This document shows positions 17,287 to 25,225 of a DNA stretch of 25,480 nucleotides, in pieces (within the stretch, counting starts at the first letter, position 1; every line of letters begins with the position of its first letter). Below the pieces are notes generated by a model. The model ran no database searches and was not told the origin of the DNA. It worked only from the letters and a program-made list of their open reading frames with translations. The translations under genes and the position numbers were made by a program. The DNA is taken from the NCBI GenBank assembly GCA_900548205.1, contig URJS01000030.1, positions 1-25,480 of the forward strand, read 5' to 3'. The stretch comes from an uncultured Roseburia sp. Lineage in GTDB: Bacteria > Bacillota > Clostridia > Lachnospirales > Lachnospiraceae.

Positions 17287-18295
17287 ACTTCTTTCGTCCC
17301 CTCTTTGCGCTCTCCGCCTTTTTCTTTTCTTTCTTTAAGCTCCTCTGCTCATAATCCTCATATGCCTTCACAATCTTTTGTACAACCGGATGACGCACCA
17401 CATCGAGGCTCGTAAGCTCGCAGATACCGATCTCCTCCACACCGCGCAGCACGCGAAGGGCAATGTCAAGCCCCGACGGCGCCCCCGGCGCTAAGTCCTT
17501 TTGTGTCGCGTCGCCGGTGATGACTGCCTTTGATCCAAAACCGATACGCGTCAAAAACATCTTCATCTGCGCAGGCGTTGTATTCTGCGCCTCATCCAAA
17601 ATAATAAAGGCATTGTCTAAGGTGCGCCCGCGCATGTAAGCAAGCGGCGCAACCTCGATCAATCCTTTTTCCATGTTCTTTTGAAAGCTCTCTGCCCCCA
17701 TGATCTGATAGAGCGCATCGTAAAGCGGTCTTAGGTAGGGATCGACCTTGCTCTGCAGATCACCCGGAAGAAACCCAAGCTTCTCCCCCGCCTCGATTGC
17801 CGGGCGCGTCAAAATGATACGTCCGACCTCCTCATTCTTAAAGGCAGTGATCGCCATTGCCATTGCAAGGTAGGTCTTTCCCGTTCCCGCGGGACCCATA
17901 CCAAAAACGATCATCTTCTGGCGGATGGCGTCGACGTAAGCCTTCTGCCCAAGCGTCTTTGGCTTTACGGGCTTGCCGTTTATCGTATGGCAGATACACT
18001 CCCTGTCAATCTCGACGATCGCAGCCTCTTTCTCCTCTGCCATCAATGCCAGCGCGTAATCAACATTCTGCTCGGAAATGACATTACCACGCTCGGATAA
18101 AGTGAGAAGCTGCTGGAATACGTCCCCAGCGCGCTTTGCCTGATGATCCTCTCCAAGGATTTTCATGCTCTCTCCGCGCACGACAACCGTAACATGGAGC
18201 GCGCGCTCTATTTTCTTAATATATGCATCAAACTGACCGAATACATTTGCCATGTGGTCAGCCGGAATACGAAAAGATATTTCAGTCAGACTCAT
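17279..18295 (-). CDS. phoH: PhoH family ATPase (PhoH-like, YbeZ)
   Basis: The 338-residue protein has Walker A GPAGTGKT (134-141) and Walker B IILDEAQN (231-238). Family motifs TRPAIEAGEKLGFLPGD (163-179) and TGDATQKDLAP (260-270) are also present. The N-terminal 110 residues match the nucleic-acid-binding region of PhoH-like proteins. The family is tied to RNA metabolism and ribosome maturation and works alongside YbeY; the precise activity is not settled. ATG 18295 overlaps the yqfD end by 14 nt and has AAAGG about 10 nt upstream. The C-terminal tail is strongly lysine- and arginine-rich. Confidence 0.95.
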   Translation of the reverse strand: MSLTEISFRIPADHMANVFGQFDAYIKKIERALHVTVVVRGESMKILGEDHQAKRAGDVFQQLLTLSERGNVISEQNVDYALALMAEEKEAAIVEIDRECICHTINGKPVKPKTLGQKAYVDAIRQKMIVFGMGPAGTGKTYLAMAMAITAFKNEEVGRIILTRPAIEAGEKLGFLPGDLQSKVDPYLRPLYDALYQIMGAESFQKNMEKGLIEVAPLAYMRGRTLDNAFIILDEAQNTTPAQMKMFLTRIGFGSKAVITGDATQKDLAPGAPSGLDIALRVLRGVEEIGICELTSLDVVRHPVVQKIVKAYEDYEQRSLKKEKKKAESAKRGRKKYE

Positions 18296-19526
18296 CTGTT
18301 TGCTGCCTTTCTTCCTCTGGAATCGTTACTATTTCTGTCGGCTGATAGGAAACTATGGATTCCTGCACGAAAATCGTGCCGCTTACGACATAGTTTTCGC
18401 CTGTTTTCTTTATCATAACATTTTTTTCGATAATTTGAATACCTTTTTCTTCCAAATCTTTTAAAAAATTTGCCAGATCCTTTGTTGCAATCTGCCGGAC
18501 TTCCTCCTCTGTATAGGTCTTTTGCTGCTTTTTGGTCTCCTCATAGACCGACTTTGTCAGCCAGATTGGCAGGTAAAAATTGTCCGTCACATGAAGCTGA
18601 TATGTCTGTGCCGCAACACGGTATTCGTCATAGCCGCTGCGAAAAAACGGATTCTCAAGCGTCAGTCCGCCGATGCGCAGCGTATAGTGCGTCTTTTGTT
18701 CTCCTGTCGGCACGAGCTTTGTATAGGTCTCAGGAATGACCTCCTCGTATGGATAGCTTACGGATGCTGTAATGTCAGCGTCCGCTCCCGGATAAAGATA
18801 CTCGGCAACCTCCTGCGCATCGTTTAAAATATCAATGCTTCCGCGCACAAGTACATCGCCCTGTTTTACCTCTGCGCCCGCAGCGACCATAGGCGTGCCG
18901 CTCCTTGTGACGATTTCCGTAATTGTTCCGTCCTTTGCCGCTATAATATCATACGCAGTGTCCTCTTTCTTTTCGTACTGCTCCTCGGGAAGCAGATTTT
19001 CCTGAATGTCTACAGTCATTTTCGTTCCGTAAATCTTGATCGAGGTCCAGATAACCTCCTCATACCGGCTGCGCAGCGCCTCCTCTAAGGCGGCGCAGTC
19101 AATGAGCTTTTTTCTTGTGCCAAATGAGCACGACTCCTCCTTTAAGAAGTCTAAAATCACTTCGTTTGACAGATAGGAATTACCGTTAATCTCAATATTC
19201 CAGATAAAACCGGAGAGATAGTACAGCAGCATTCCAAACAGAAAAATCCCAAGTCCGAACAGCTTACGCCCGCGGTAGCGGAACGTAAAAAACGGCAGTC
19301 CCACACGACGCAGAATGCAGATTCTTGTGCGGGTTTTCTTTAGCAGCGGTCTTAGCTCGCGAAAGCCCTTGACACTGATGCAGAATTGATAACCGCCCTC
19401 GCAGGGGGCAAGATTCCAGATCAGTATATTGCGGTTTCCGCAAAGATTGAGGAAGCGTTCCGGTGCATATCCGGTGAGCCGGACAAAAACGTATCCCTGC
19501 GCATATTTCATAAGCGATAACAGCAT
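18282..19526 (-). CDS. yqfD: Sporulation protein YqfD
   Basis: YqfD is a membrane protein needed for efficient sporulation in Bacillus; its mechanism is unclear. This 414-residue protein has the expected soluble N-terminus, a membrane segment (about 89-109), then an extracellular region beginning IEINGNSYLSNEVILDFL, a POTRA-like start typical of the family. VDIQENLLPE and the AKDGTITEIVTRSGTPMV segment (biotinyl/barrel-sandwich-like) follow. ATG 19526 lies 6 bp after yqfC, with only AGGGG close by, so translation is probably coupled. The pair yqfC-yqfD precedes phoH as in other spore formers. Confidence 0.93.
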   Translation of the reverse strand: MLLSLMKYAQGYVFVRLTGYAPERFLNLCGNRNILIWNLAPCEGGYQFCISVKGFRELRPLLKKTRTRICILRRVGLPFFTFRYRGRKLFGLGIFLFGMLLYYLSGFIWNIEINGNSYLSNEVILDFLKEESCSFGTRKKLIDCAALEEALRSRYEEVIWTSIKIYGTKMTVDIQENLLPEEQYEKKEDTAYDIIAAKDGTITEIVTRSGTPMVAAGAEVKQGDVLVRGSIDILNDAQEVAEYLYPGADADITASVSYPYEEVIPETYTKLVPTGEQKTHYTLRIGGLTLENPFFRSGYDEYRVAAQTYQLHVTDNFYLPIWLTKSVYEETKKQQKTYTEEEVRQIATKDLANFLKDLEEKGIQIIEKNVMIKKTGENYVVSGTIFVQESIVSYQPTEIVTIPEEERQQTDESD

Positions 19527-19532
19527 AAGCCC

Positions 19533-19832
19533 CTAGCTCTCGTATTGGATCGTTTCGATAAACCCCGTAATTTTCATTTCCTCATTGGTGTAATAATTGA
19601 TTGCAAGCTGCGCACCGGAAATCTGAATCCTGCAATTTTTTGTCTGAACTCTGATAAAGGAATCCCGATACTCAAGGATTCCTTTATAATTTGAAATTAA
19701 CGCCTCCCCCCGACCCGTGACGGTGAGCACGCTCGCTCCAAGCATCAGGTCTTTGGGAAGCTCTAAATTAGTTACCATTTTTTCACGCAGGGACGGCGTA
19801 TGCTCCTGCGCATGTTTGCGATTTCTTTTCAT
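19533..19832 (-). CDS. yqfC: YabP/YqfC family sporulation protein
   Basis: The 99-residue protein matches the small YabP/YqfC family: LELPKDLMLGASVLTVTGR near residues 23-41, then YKGILEY and a C-terminal GFIETIQY. Family members are mother-cell sporulation proteins of unknown mechanism, usually paired with YqfD, as here. The ATG at 19832 has no Shine-Dalgarno sequence and an in-frame TAG lies just upstream, so no earlier start is possible; the later ATG at 19778 also lacks a ribosome site. The basic N-terminus resembles other YqfC proteins, so I keep 19832. A possible sigma-E promoter and a small inverted repeat overlap this start. Confidence 0.9.
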   Translation of the reverse strand: MKRNRKHAQEHTPSLREKMVTNLELPKDLMLGASVLTVTGRGEALISNYKGILEYRDSFIRVQTKNCRIQISGAQLAINYYTNEEMKITGFIETIQYES

Positions 19833-19847
19833 ATATAACTATATGAA
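19828..19847. repeat. Inverted repeat over the yqfC start codon
   Basis: Two perfect 7-base arms, TTCATAT and ATATGAA, are separated by 6 bases. The yqfC start codon lies in one arm. It is AT-rich and weak as an RNA hairpin, and could arise by chance. Confidence 0.4.
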
Positions 19848-19866
19848 AAATAACGAAATCTTATTC
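19838..19866 (-). promoter_or_regulatory. Possible sigma-E-type promoter for yqfC-yqfD
   Basis: On the minus strand GAATAAG, 14 bases, CATATAGT resembles the sporulation sigma-E consensus (about KMATATT, 14-15 bases, CATACAMT), with 5 of 7 and 6 of 8 matches by eye. In Bacillus yqfC and yqfD are, from memory, sporulation-controlled. If real, transcription would begin almost at the yqfC start codon, which would explain the lack of a ribosome site. AT-rich sequence makes chance matches easy. Confidence 0.3.
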
Positions 19867-21171
19867 AGAAAAGATATATTTGCGGATCACGGGCTGCTTT
19901 TTTGCCGGCTCTCCTAAAATCTCATAGGCGCCCGCCACACGCTCCCTTGCACGCACAAGCTTCTCCTCATCATTTCCGTAAATGACAGCCAGCGTATCGC
20001 CTGCCGCTACGGCATCACCGTTTTTCTTTTTAAGGACGATCCCGACAGAAAGGTCGATCTCGCTTTCCTTCGTCTCTCTGCCGCCGCCAAGACTCATGCA
20101 GGCAATCCCAATCTCCTCGGCGAGAATGCGGTGCACATAGCCGTCTTTGTCTGCAAGGACAGGAAGCTTTGTCTCTGCAACCGCAAGCAGTGACGGATCG
20201 AATACAGGAGCCGGATCACCGCCCTGTGCCTCGATAAATTCTGCAAATTTCTTCTTGGCAGAGCCGTCTGCGATCACGCCCTCCATAAGTGCGCATGCCT
20301 CGTGCTCATCCGCCGCCCGCCCGGCGAGCTGCAGCATCAGGGAGCCAAGCGCAAACACAACCTCCTTAAAATCCTGCGGTCCTTTGCCGTCTAAGGTATC
20401 TAGCGCCTCTATGACCTCAAGCGCATTTCCAACGGCGTAGCCAAGCGGCTGATCCATATCGGTAATGACGGCAGCCGTCTTTTTTCCTGCCAGCGTGCCG
20501 ATCGATACCATTTCCTCTGCCAGCGCCACGGAATCCTCGAATTTCTTCATAAACGCGCCGTTCCCCGTTTTTACGTCAAGAACGATCGCATCACTGCCGG
20601 ACGCCAGCTTTTTTGACATGATGGAGCTTGCGATCAAGGACATCTGGTCAACTGTCGCCGTCACATCACGCAGCGCATAAAGCTTTTTGTCTGCCGGAGC
20701 AAGATTTGCCGTCTGCCCCGCAATGGCGATGCCGATCTCATTGACATTGCGCACAAAGGTTTCCTCCGAAATCCCTGTCGTAAATCCCGCAAAGCACTCC
20801 AATTTATCAATCGTGCCGCCCGTATGCCCAAGTCCTCTGCCGGACATCTTCGCAACCGGAACGCCAAGCGCCGCAATGATCGGTGTGAGCGCCAGCGAGG
20901 TCTTATCGCCCACGCCGCCCGTACTGTGTTTGTCCACCTTCACACCGCGAATGCCGGAAAGATCGAGCACATCGCCGCTGTCTCTCATGGCAAGCGTCAG
21001 CTCGACAGTCTCCCGCTTGCTCATCCCCTGAAAACAGATTGCCATTGTCATTGCCGCCATCTGGTAATCGGGAATGCTGCCATCCGTAAAGCCTTCGATC
21101 ATATAGTAGATTTCCTCTTTGGTCAGCTCCTGTCCCAGCTTTTTCTTTGTGATCAAGTCATACATTCTCAT
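19861..21171 (-). CDS. pdp: Pyrimidine-nucleoside phosphorylase
   Basis: The enzyme splits uridine, thymidine or deoxyuridine with phosphate into base and pentose-1-phosphate, feeding salvage and carbon recovery. The 436-residue protein has DKHSTGGVGDK (80-90), the phosphate-binding region, and SGRGLGHTGGTIDKLE (110-125), the family signature; KTGNGAFMK follows in the next domain. The C-terminal part has the alpha/beta domain typical of the homodimer. The ATG at 21171 lies 9 nt after AAGGGGA; Met3 is a possible alternative. It is 30 bp after rsmH and 28 bp before yqfC, an unusual neighbourhood because pdp often sits with deoC or cdd. DeoA (thymidine phosphorylase) is a close relative. Confidence 0.93.
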   Translation of the reverse strand: MRMYDLITKKKLGQELTKEEIYYMIEGFTDGSIPDYQMAAMTMAICFQGMSKRETVELTLAMRDSGDVLDLSGIRGVKVDKHSTGGVGDKTSLALTPIIAALGVPVAKMSGRGLGHTGGTIDKLECFAGFTTGISEETFVRNVNEIGIAIAGQTANLAPADKKLYALRDVTATVDQMSLIASSIMSKKLASGSDAIVLDVKTGNGAFMKKFEDSVALAEEMVSIGTLAGKKTAAVITDMDQPLGYAVGNALEVIEALDTLDGKGPQDFKEVVFALGSLMLQLAGRAADEHEACALMEGVIADGSAKKKFAEFIEAQGGDPAPVFDPSLLAVAETKLPVLADKDGYVHRILAEEIGIACMSLGGGRETKESEIDLSVGIVLKKKNGDAVAAGDTLAVIYGNDEEKLVRARERVAGAYEILGEPAKKQPVIRKYIFSE

Positions 21172-21201
21172 TTTAAAAATCCCCTTTACTTTTTATAGTT
21201 T

Positions 21202-22242
21202 TTATGCACGCACTGCCCAGCGCAGCTTTGTCGAGCGCGCGCGGCTGTTGCGGTTACATTCCTCTGCGGACGGACGTATCACATCCGATGAAATCTCCTG
21301 ATAAAGCCCCTCCTTATAAAAACGCTTCAGAGATTTCTTCACGAGACGGTCCTCGCCGGAATGAAATGTTAAGATCGCTGCCCGTCCGCCCGGTGCAAGC
21401 GCCTTGGGAAGCTTTTCCAAAAATTCCTCCAGCACCTCAAATTCACTGTTTACGTCAATGCGCAGCGCCTGAAAGGTACGCGCGCACGACTTCTTTAACG
21501 CCTCTTTTTTCTCCTCCTCCGGCAGCATCGAAAGCGCCTCAGCGATCACGCCGCGCAGCGCAAGCGTTGTGTCGATCCTGCCTCCCTTGCGGAAAACTGT
21601 CGTGATCGCCCTTGCGATCTGCGCCGCATACGGCTCGTCGGAATTGGTAAGAAGCATGCCCTCCAGCTCCTCCCGCGTCAGCTCACGCAAACGCGCAGCG
21701 GCAGACGTTCCTTTTGTCGGGTCAAGCCGCAGATCGAGCGGTCCGTCATATTTATAAGTAAAGCCGCGGCTTGGATCATCTATCTGCATGGACGAAACGC
21801 CCAAATCAGCCAGCACAAACTGAAAGCTTCCATATTCCTCCGCTACAGTATCAATCTCTGCAAAATTCTTTCGCAAAACGGTAAGAAGCTCATCGCCGTA
21901 GCCCATTGCCGCAAGCCGCGCCCTTGTCTTTTCTATCTCGATCGGGTCAACGTCCAACGCGCAGATGTGCCCCTGTCCTTGCAGACATTCCAGCATTTTT
22001 GCCGTATGACCGCCGTAGCCAAGCGTTGCATCCAGCCCCCGCATTCCCGGCTGTATCTGTAACACCTCAAGTATCTCAGGCACCATAATGGAAATATGCA
22101 TTCCCGCAGGTGTTCCCCCCTTTTCTATGACATGTGCTATCGTGTCCTGATATTTTCCGGGATTTAACTCCTTATATTTTTCGTGAAAATGTCTTGGGTG
22201 TGTGCCCCGGTAGCGCACCCTGCGCTTGTGCTGCTGTTCCAT
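21202..22242 (-). CDS. rsmH: 16S rRNA (cytosine(1402)-N(4))-methyltransferase RsmH, long form
   Basis: RsmH methylates N4 of C1402 in the decoding centre of 16S rRNA. The 346-residue protein has the SAM site DATLGYGGHT (71-80), ALDVDP near 95, ADLGVSSMQIDDPSRGF and the C-terminal LTFHSGEDRLVKK. It carries about 47 extra residues before the usual start of the fold (HISIMVPEIL), basic and reading KRRVRYRGTHP at 6-16. I recall this longer version in Lachnospiraceae, apart from the dcw-cluster copy. ATG 22101 would give a standard-length protein, but the extension looks coded and AAGGAG lies upstream of ATG 22242, though at long spacing. No dcw genes are nearby. Confidence 0.92.
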   Translation of the reverse strand: MEQQHKRRVRYRGTHPRHFHEKYKELNPGKYQDTIAHVIEKGGTPAGMHISIMVPEILEVLQIQPGMRGLDATLGYGGHTAKMLECLQGQGHICALDVDPIEIEKTRARLAAMGYGDELLTVLRKNFAEIDTVAEEYGSFQFVLADLGVSSMQIDDPSRGFTYKYDGPLDLRLDPTKGTSAAARLRELTREELEGMLLTNSDEPYAAQIARAITTVFRKGGRIDTTLALRGVIAEALSMLPEEEKKEALKKSCARTFQALRIDVNSEFEVLEEFLEKLPKALAPGGRAAILTFHSGEDRLVKKSLKRFYKEGLYQEISSDVIRPSAEECNRNSRARSTKLRWAVRA

Positions 22243-22275
22243 ATTCTATGTGAAAATCTCCTTCTATTCCTATTT

Positions 22276-23610
22276 TTAAAATCCTTTTTCCTTTAATTCA
22301 TGTACGAGAGAGACATAAAACTCCCGCACGTCAAAGTCAGGTATATTTTCTCTGTTTAGGTCGATCATATCTCCATGCGAGATACCTCGCGCTCCGTCCA
22401 CCGTCAACAGCCGGTAGTCCGCTCCCCACGGAAAGGAGCTCTCTGCCACAAGTCCATCGTTTGGTCCGTCAAAGTATTTCACAAGATGATAGGAAAAATT
22501 AAGCGGAAATCTCCCGGCAGACGGACGGTTCAGCCTCGATCCGACGCTCTGGTAGTAAACGCCCGGCATATCCAAGACTTCCTGATTAAATGCCAGACAG
22601 GCGGAGGCTGTCAGATCACGCACTGCCGCAAGGAAGTCCGGATTTTCATCTCCTGCCTTTTTTAAAGCTGCATGATAGGCAGCCGCCACTCTCTGCTGCA
22701 CAGCGTCCGGTATCTTGGACAGAAGGTAATCGGCAAAGACACAGCCGCGATGCGGCGTGTTGATCGTCGTCAGCGACGCCACATAAGCGTCCATACCCAG
22801 CTTGCTGACAGCATAGCGCATATCAAGTCCCCCTTTGGAGTGTGCGATGACGTTAAGCTTCTCTGCGCCTGTCTGCGCAATGATCTCTAAGATGCGCTCC
22901 TTTAATTCTGCACCGCTGTCTGCAACAGATGCCGCGGACTGATGATTTCCATAATAGATACGCGCTCCGTTTCGCACAAGTTCCTTTGGAATGCGCCCCC
23001 AGTAATTCAAATAGCGAAAATCCCGAAAAAATACTCCATGCACCATTAAAATCGGATAACGCGTGTCACACAGCTGTTCATTTGTCCGAAGCTCATTGAT
23101 TTTTAGCTTGCTATTTTCAAAGGTAGCTTCTTCGGACGCCAAACGGATCAGCTTTGCAAGTACGATCAGATGCACGATCGGGATCATCCCGCAGACAATG
23201 CCGATCACCCGCCACTTCATGCCAAGCTGTGCGGAGCTGACATATACGCGGATGATGCCGTTCCAGAATACAACTGCCTCCACCAGAAAGACAGCGGCAA
23301 GATTGCCGAACCACAAAAGTTTCTCCTGCGCAAATACACCAGGGATCGCCGCAAGCTGAAACAGACCGGATATTATCGCTGAAATCAAAAACAGCTTTAG
23401 CAGCTCGCAGCCATCGCGGACACAACGCAGCCTCCCGGTCTTTATTTTCCCTCCGAAAGGGCATGGCTTCACGTTGATAACCAAAAATCCTATGACAGGC
23501 AGCACCGCAAGCCACGGTGTTTGCAAGCGGCTGATAAGGATTGGTAAATTTGCCGTTACACTGATCACGATTGCGAAAAAGCATCGCAGACAAGCTTTTT
23601 TTGTGCTCAT
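22276..23610 (-). CDS. Membrane-anchored lipase/esterase of the alpha/beta hydrolase fold
   Basis: The 444-residue protein has about four membrane helices in the first 155 residues, then an alpha/beta hydrolase domain. That domain has MVHGVFFRDFRYLNYWG (189-205, oxyanion region), the nucleophile elbow AHSKGG (256-261; Ser258), GPNDGLV with Asp385 and SHGD with His412, a complete likely triad. This resembles bacterial triacylglycerol lipases/esterases, with the active site on one side of the membrane. The substrate is unknown. A TTG at 23631 could extend it by seven residues, but ATG 23610 has AAAGG ten bases upstream, inside the end of the preceding MazG-like gene (5 bp gap), so I chose it. 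rsmH starts 33 bp further on. Confidence 0.82.
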   Translation of the reverse strand: MSTKKACLRCFFAIVISVTANLPILISRLQTPWLAVLPVIGFLVINVKPCPFGGKIKTGRLRCVRDGCELLKLFLISAIISGLFQLAAIPGVFAQEKLLWFGNLAAVFLVEAVVFWNGIIRVYVSSAQLGMKWRVIGIVCGMIPIVHLIVLAKLIRLASEEATFENSKLKINELRTNEQLCDTRYPILMVHGVFFRDFRYLNYWGRIPKELVRNGARIYYGNHQSAASVADSGAELKERILEIIAQTGAEKLNVIAHSKGGLDMRYAVSKLGMDAYVASLTTINTPHRGCVFADYLLSKIPDAVQQRVAAAYHAALKKAGDENPDFLAAVRDLTASACLAFNQEVLDMPGVYYQSVGSRLNRPSAGRFPLNFSYHLVKYFDGPNDGLVAESSFPWGADYRLLTVDGARGISHGDMIDLNRENIPDFDVREFYVSLVHELKEKGF

Positions 23611-23615
23611 AATCT

Positions 23616-23810
23616 TCAGCCTTTCTGCCAACGCGTCATGTTTCTTTCAAATTTCTTTGCATACAGATCAATGACCTCTCCAACCTCTCCGATCATCCAA
23701 AGCAGATGATGCTTCCCGGCTGCCGGTGAAATTGCTTGCCATTGATCCTTGTATTGCTCCTGTGATTGCTTTTGCATAGAAAGCATCTCGCCGATCGTAA
23801 AATCTTTCAT
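23616..23810 (-). CDS. MazG-like pyrophosphohydrolase relative with apparent in-frame internal deletion
   Basis: The 64-residue product starts like the clostridial MazG-like NTP pyrophosphohydrolases: MKDFTIGEMLSMQ, then AAGKHHLLWMIGEVGEVID (31-48), which keeps an ExxE pair (E42, E45). It then jumps straight to YAKKFERNMTRW (50-61), which resembles the extreme C-terminus of the same family. About 45-50 residues normally between them, holding the second metal helix (EExxD-type), are missing. The frame is intact and GAGGAGAG precedes the ATG. Without that helix the enzyme should not hydrolyse nucleotides. The end of the gene carries the ribosome site of the lipase. It lies 14 bp after the DUF4026 gene. 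It may be a decaying remnant or a small protein with a new role. Confidence 0.65.
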   Translation of the reverse strand: MKDFTIGEMLSMQKQSQEQYKDQWQAISPAAGKHHLLWMIGEVGEVIDLYAKKFERNMTRWQKG

Positions 23811-23824
23811 AAGTACGCTCTCCT

Positions 23825-25117
23825 CTAAGCCCGGCTGTCCGGATCCTTCTCCAACAGATACACACTATCCGGCGTCACCAATCCCTCCGGCGTATATAAG
23901 ATCCAATCCGTCAGATCATTTAAGTCGACCTCCATTTCCGCATCCTCATGCAGATCCTTGATATAATACGGCTCCTGTGTCAAAACTGCCTGCGCCTTAG
24001 AGCCGTTGATCTCTTTGATATGAAACCAGATATGCTCGCGGAAGTCTTCCTCCTGCTTATATTCCTCATCCACCTCAAGGCCGATCTTCATGATCCCTTC
24101 TGTTTCCTCATTTTTTATGGCATTGGTAAAGTAATGCAGTCTTTCTTTTGCCAGTGCACTCATGCGCAATGTTTCTTCATTAGAATACATCATAAGTACA
24201 TTATCTGAAAGATACTCATTGATCGCCGATACATGCCTGTATTTTTTATTTTCAAAATCTTTTTCGCTCAAATACAGGTAAACGACTCCCGTAGCCTCAT
24301 TGTGACCATCCTCCCTGTCACAAACACCTCCCAGTATATCCTCTGGATAAAGCTTTAAGGCTTCCTCGTACGCAATCCATGTCGCCACGATATAAGCGCC
24401 GTTGTTCATGCGTCCGACCATGAACGCATCCTCCTCCTCGATGAACGTATGATCGGATATAATTCTTTTTCCTAATGTCTGCAGAATAGCGGAATGATTC
24501 TGATAATTCTCCTCATCTGAATCTAATATCTCGACCTCGATCGCCCCGCATCGGTTCAGCCCATGCGTGTGAAGCCATACCTGTCCATTTTCATTGCTGA
24601 CAGCCTGCACGGCATAAAGATAATCCGGTGAAGGCTGGATCATGGACTGTGCCGCAAGCTTTACCCATACGCCGGACAATACTCTTTCGGTACAGAAATC
24701 GATCATCCCAGCCATATCCGGCACTATCGTATCCAATATTTTTAATTGCAGATGATAGGCTTTTAAAACATCCTCTCCGAATGTCATGACAACCGCAACA
24801 CCCTGATCTGATTCTTCCACAACGCTGTAATCAGCTTCACTTAACTGATGATTGATGGTAAACAACGGTCCGATTTCATATGATTCTGCAAAAATATCCG
24901 CCTGATAGTCGTCTCCCTCATATTGTATCACAACCTTTATGTGTCCATCCTGAAGCTCTGCCTGCTCTGTCTGAAATAAGCTGCCTGTCCTTAATCGCGC
25001 TATGACCTCCATAGGATTTTGTACGCTTTCGATCTCTCTTGGCACTGCCAGCATATACGACACCGTCTTTTCGATCACACCGCTCCCCGGCGCTCTCTTT
25101 TTCTTTCGTCCAAACAT
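23825..25117 (-). CDS. DUF4026/DUF2314 domain protein
   Basis: The 430-residue, acidic, soluble protein has no signal or membrane segment. Its N-terminal two-thirds matches my memory of DUF4026, with WLHTHGLNRCG (181-191) as the most recognisable motif. The C-terminal part (about 345-420) looks like DUF2314: EHIWFHIKEI, QEPYYIKDL, then DLTDWILYTPEGLVTPDSVY. Such proteins occur widely in Firmicutes; no biochemical role is known, though DUF2314-type domains turn up among immunity and accessory proteins. GGGGGAAGATT precedes the ATG. It is the first gene of the series, behind an extended -10 promoter, and is followed at 14 bp by the MazG-like gene. Confidence 0.8.
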   Translation of the reverse strand: MFGRKKKRAPGSGVIEKTVSYMLAVPREIESVQNPMEVIARLRTGSLFQTEQAELQDGHIKVVIQYEGDDYQADIFAESYEIGPLFTINHQLSEADYSVVEESDQGVAVVMTFGEDVLKAYHLQLKILDTIVPDMAGMIDFCTERVLSGVWVKLAAQSMIQPSPDYLYAVQAVSNENGQVWLHTHGLNRCGAIEVEILDSDEENYQNHSAILQTLGKRIISDHTFIEEEDAFMVGRMNNGAYIVATWIAYEEALKLYPEDILGGVCDREDGHNEATGVVYLYLSEKDFENKKYRHVSAINEYLSDNVLMMYSNEETLRMSALAKERLHYFTNAIKNEETEGIMKIGLEVDEEYKQEEDFREHIWFHIKEINGSKAQAVLTQEPYYIKDLHEDAEMEVDLNDLTDWILYTPEGLVTPDSVYLLEKDPDSRA

Positions 25118-25158
25118 AATCTTCCCCCGATCATTGAGTTTTCCTTTTCTTTGGAATC

Positions 25159-25167
25159 ATTATATCA
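25159..25167 (-). promoter_or_regulatory. Extended -10 promoter for the DUF4026 gene
   Basis: The minus strand reads TGATATAAT, a perfect -10 hexamer with the extended TG, about 42 bases before the start codon. No recognisable -35 hexamer sits 16-18 bases upstream, which is acceptable for an extended -10 promoter. Confidence 0.55.
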
Positions 25168-25225
25168 TACATTTCACCAATATAACACCCTGCTATTTGC
25201 CCTTATTTGCTGAAAAGTTCAGTTT

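Noticed and set aside
17113..17415. Plus-strand open frame of 100 codons rich in lysine
   Set aside because: It is antisense to phoH and the HD-like gene, low in complexity and without a ribosome site or family match.
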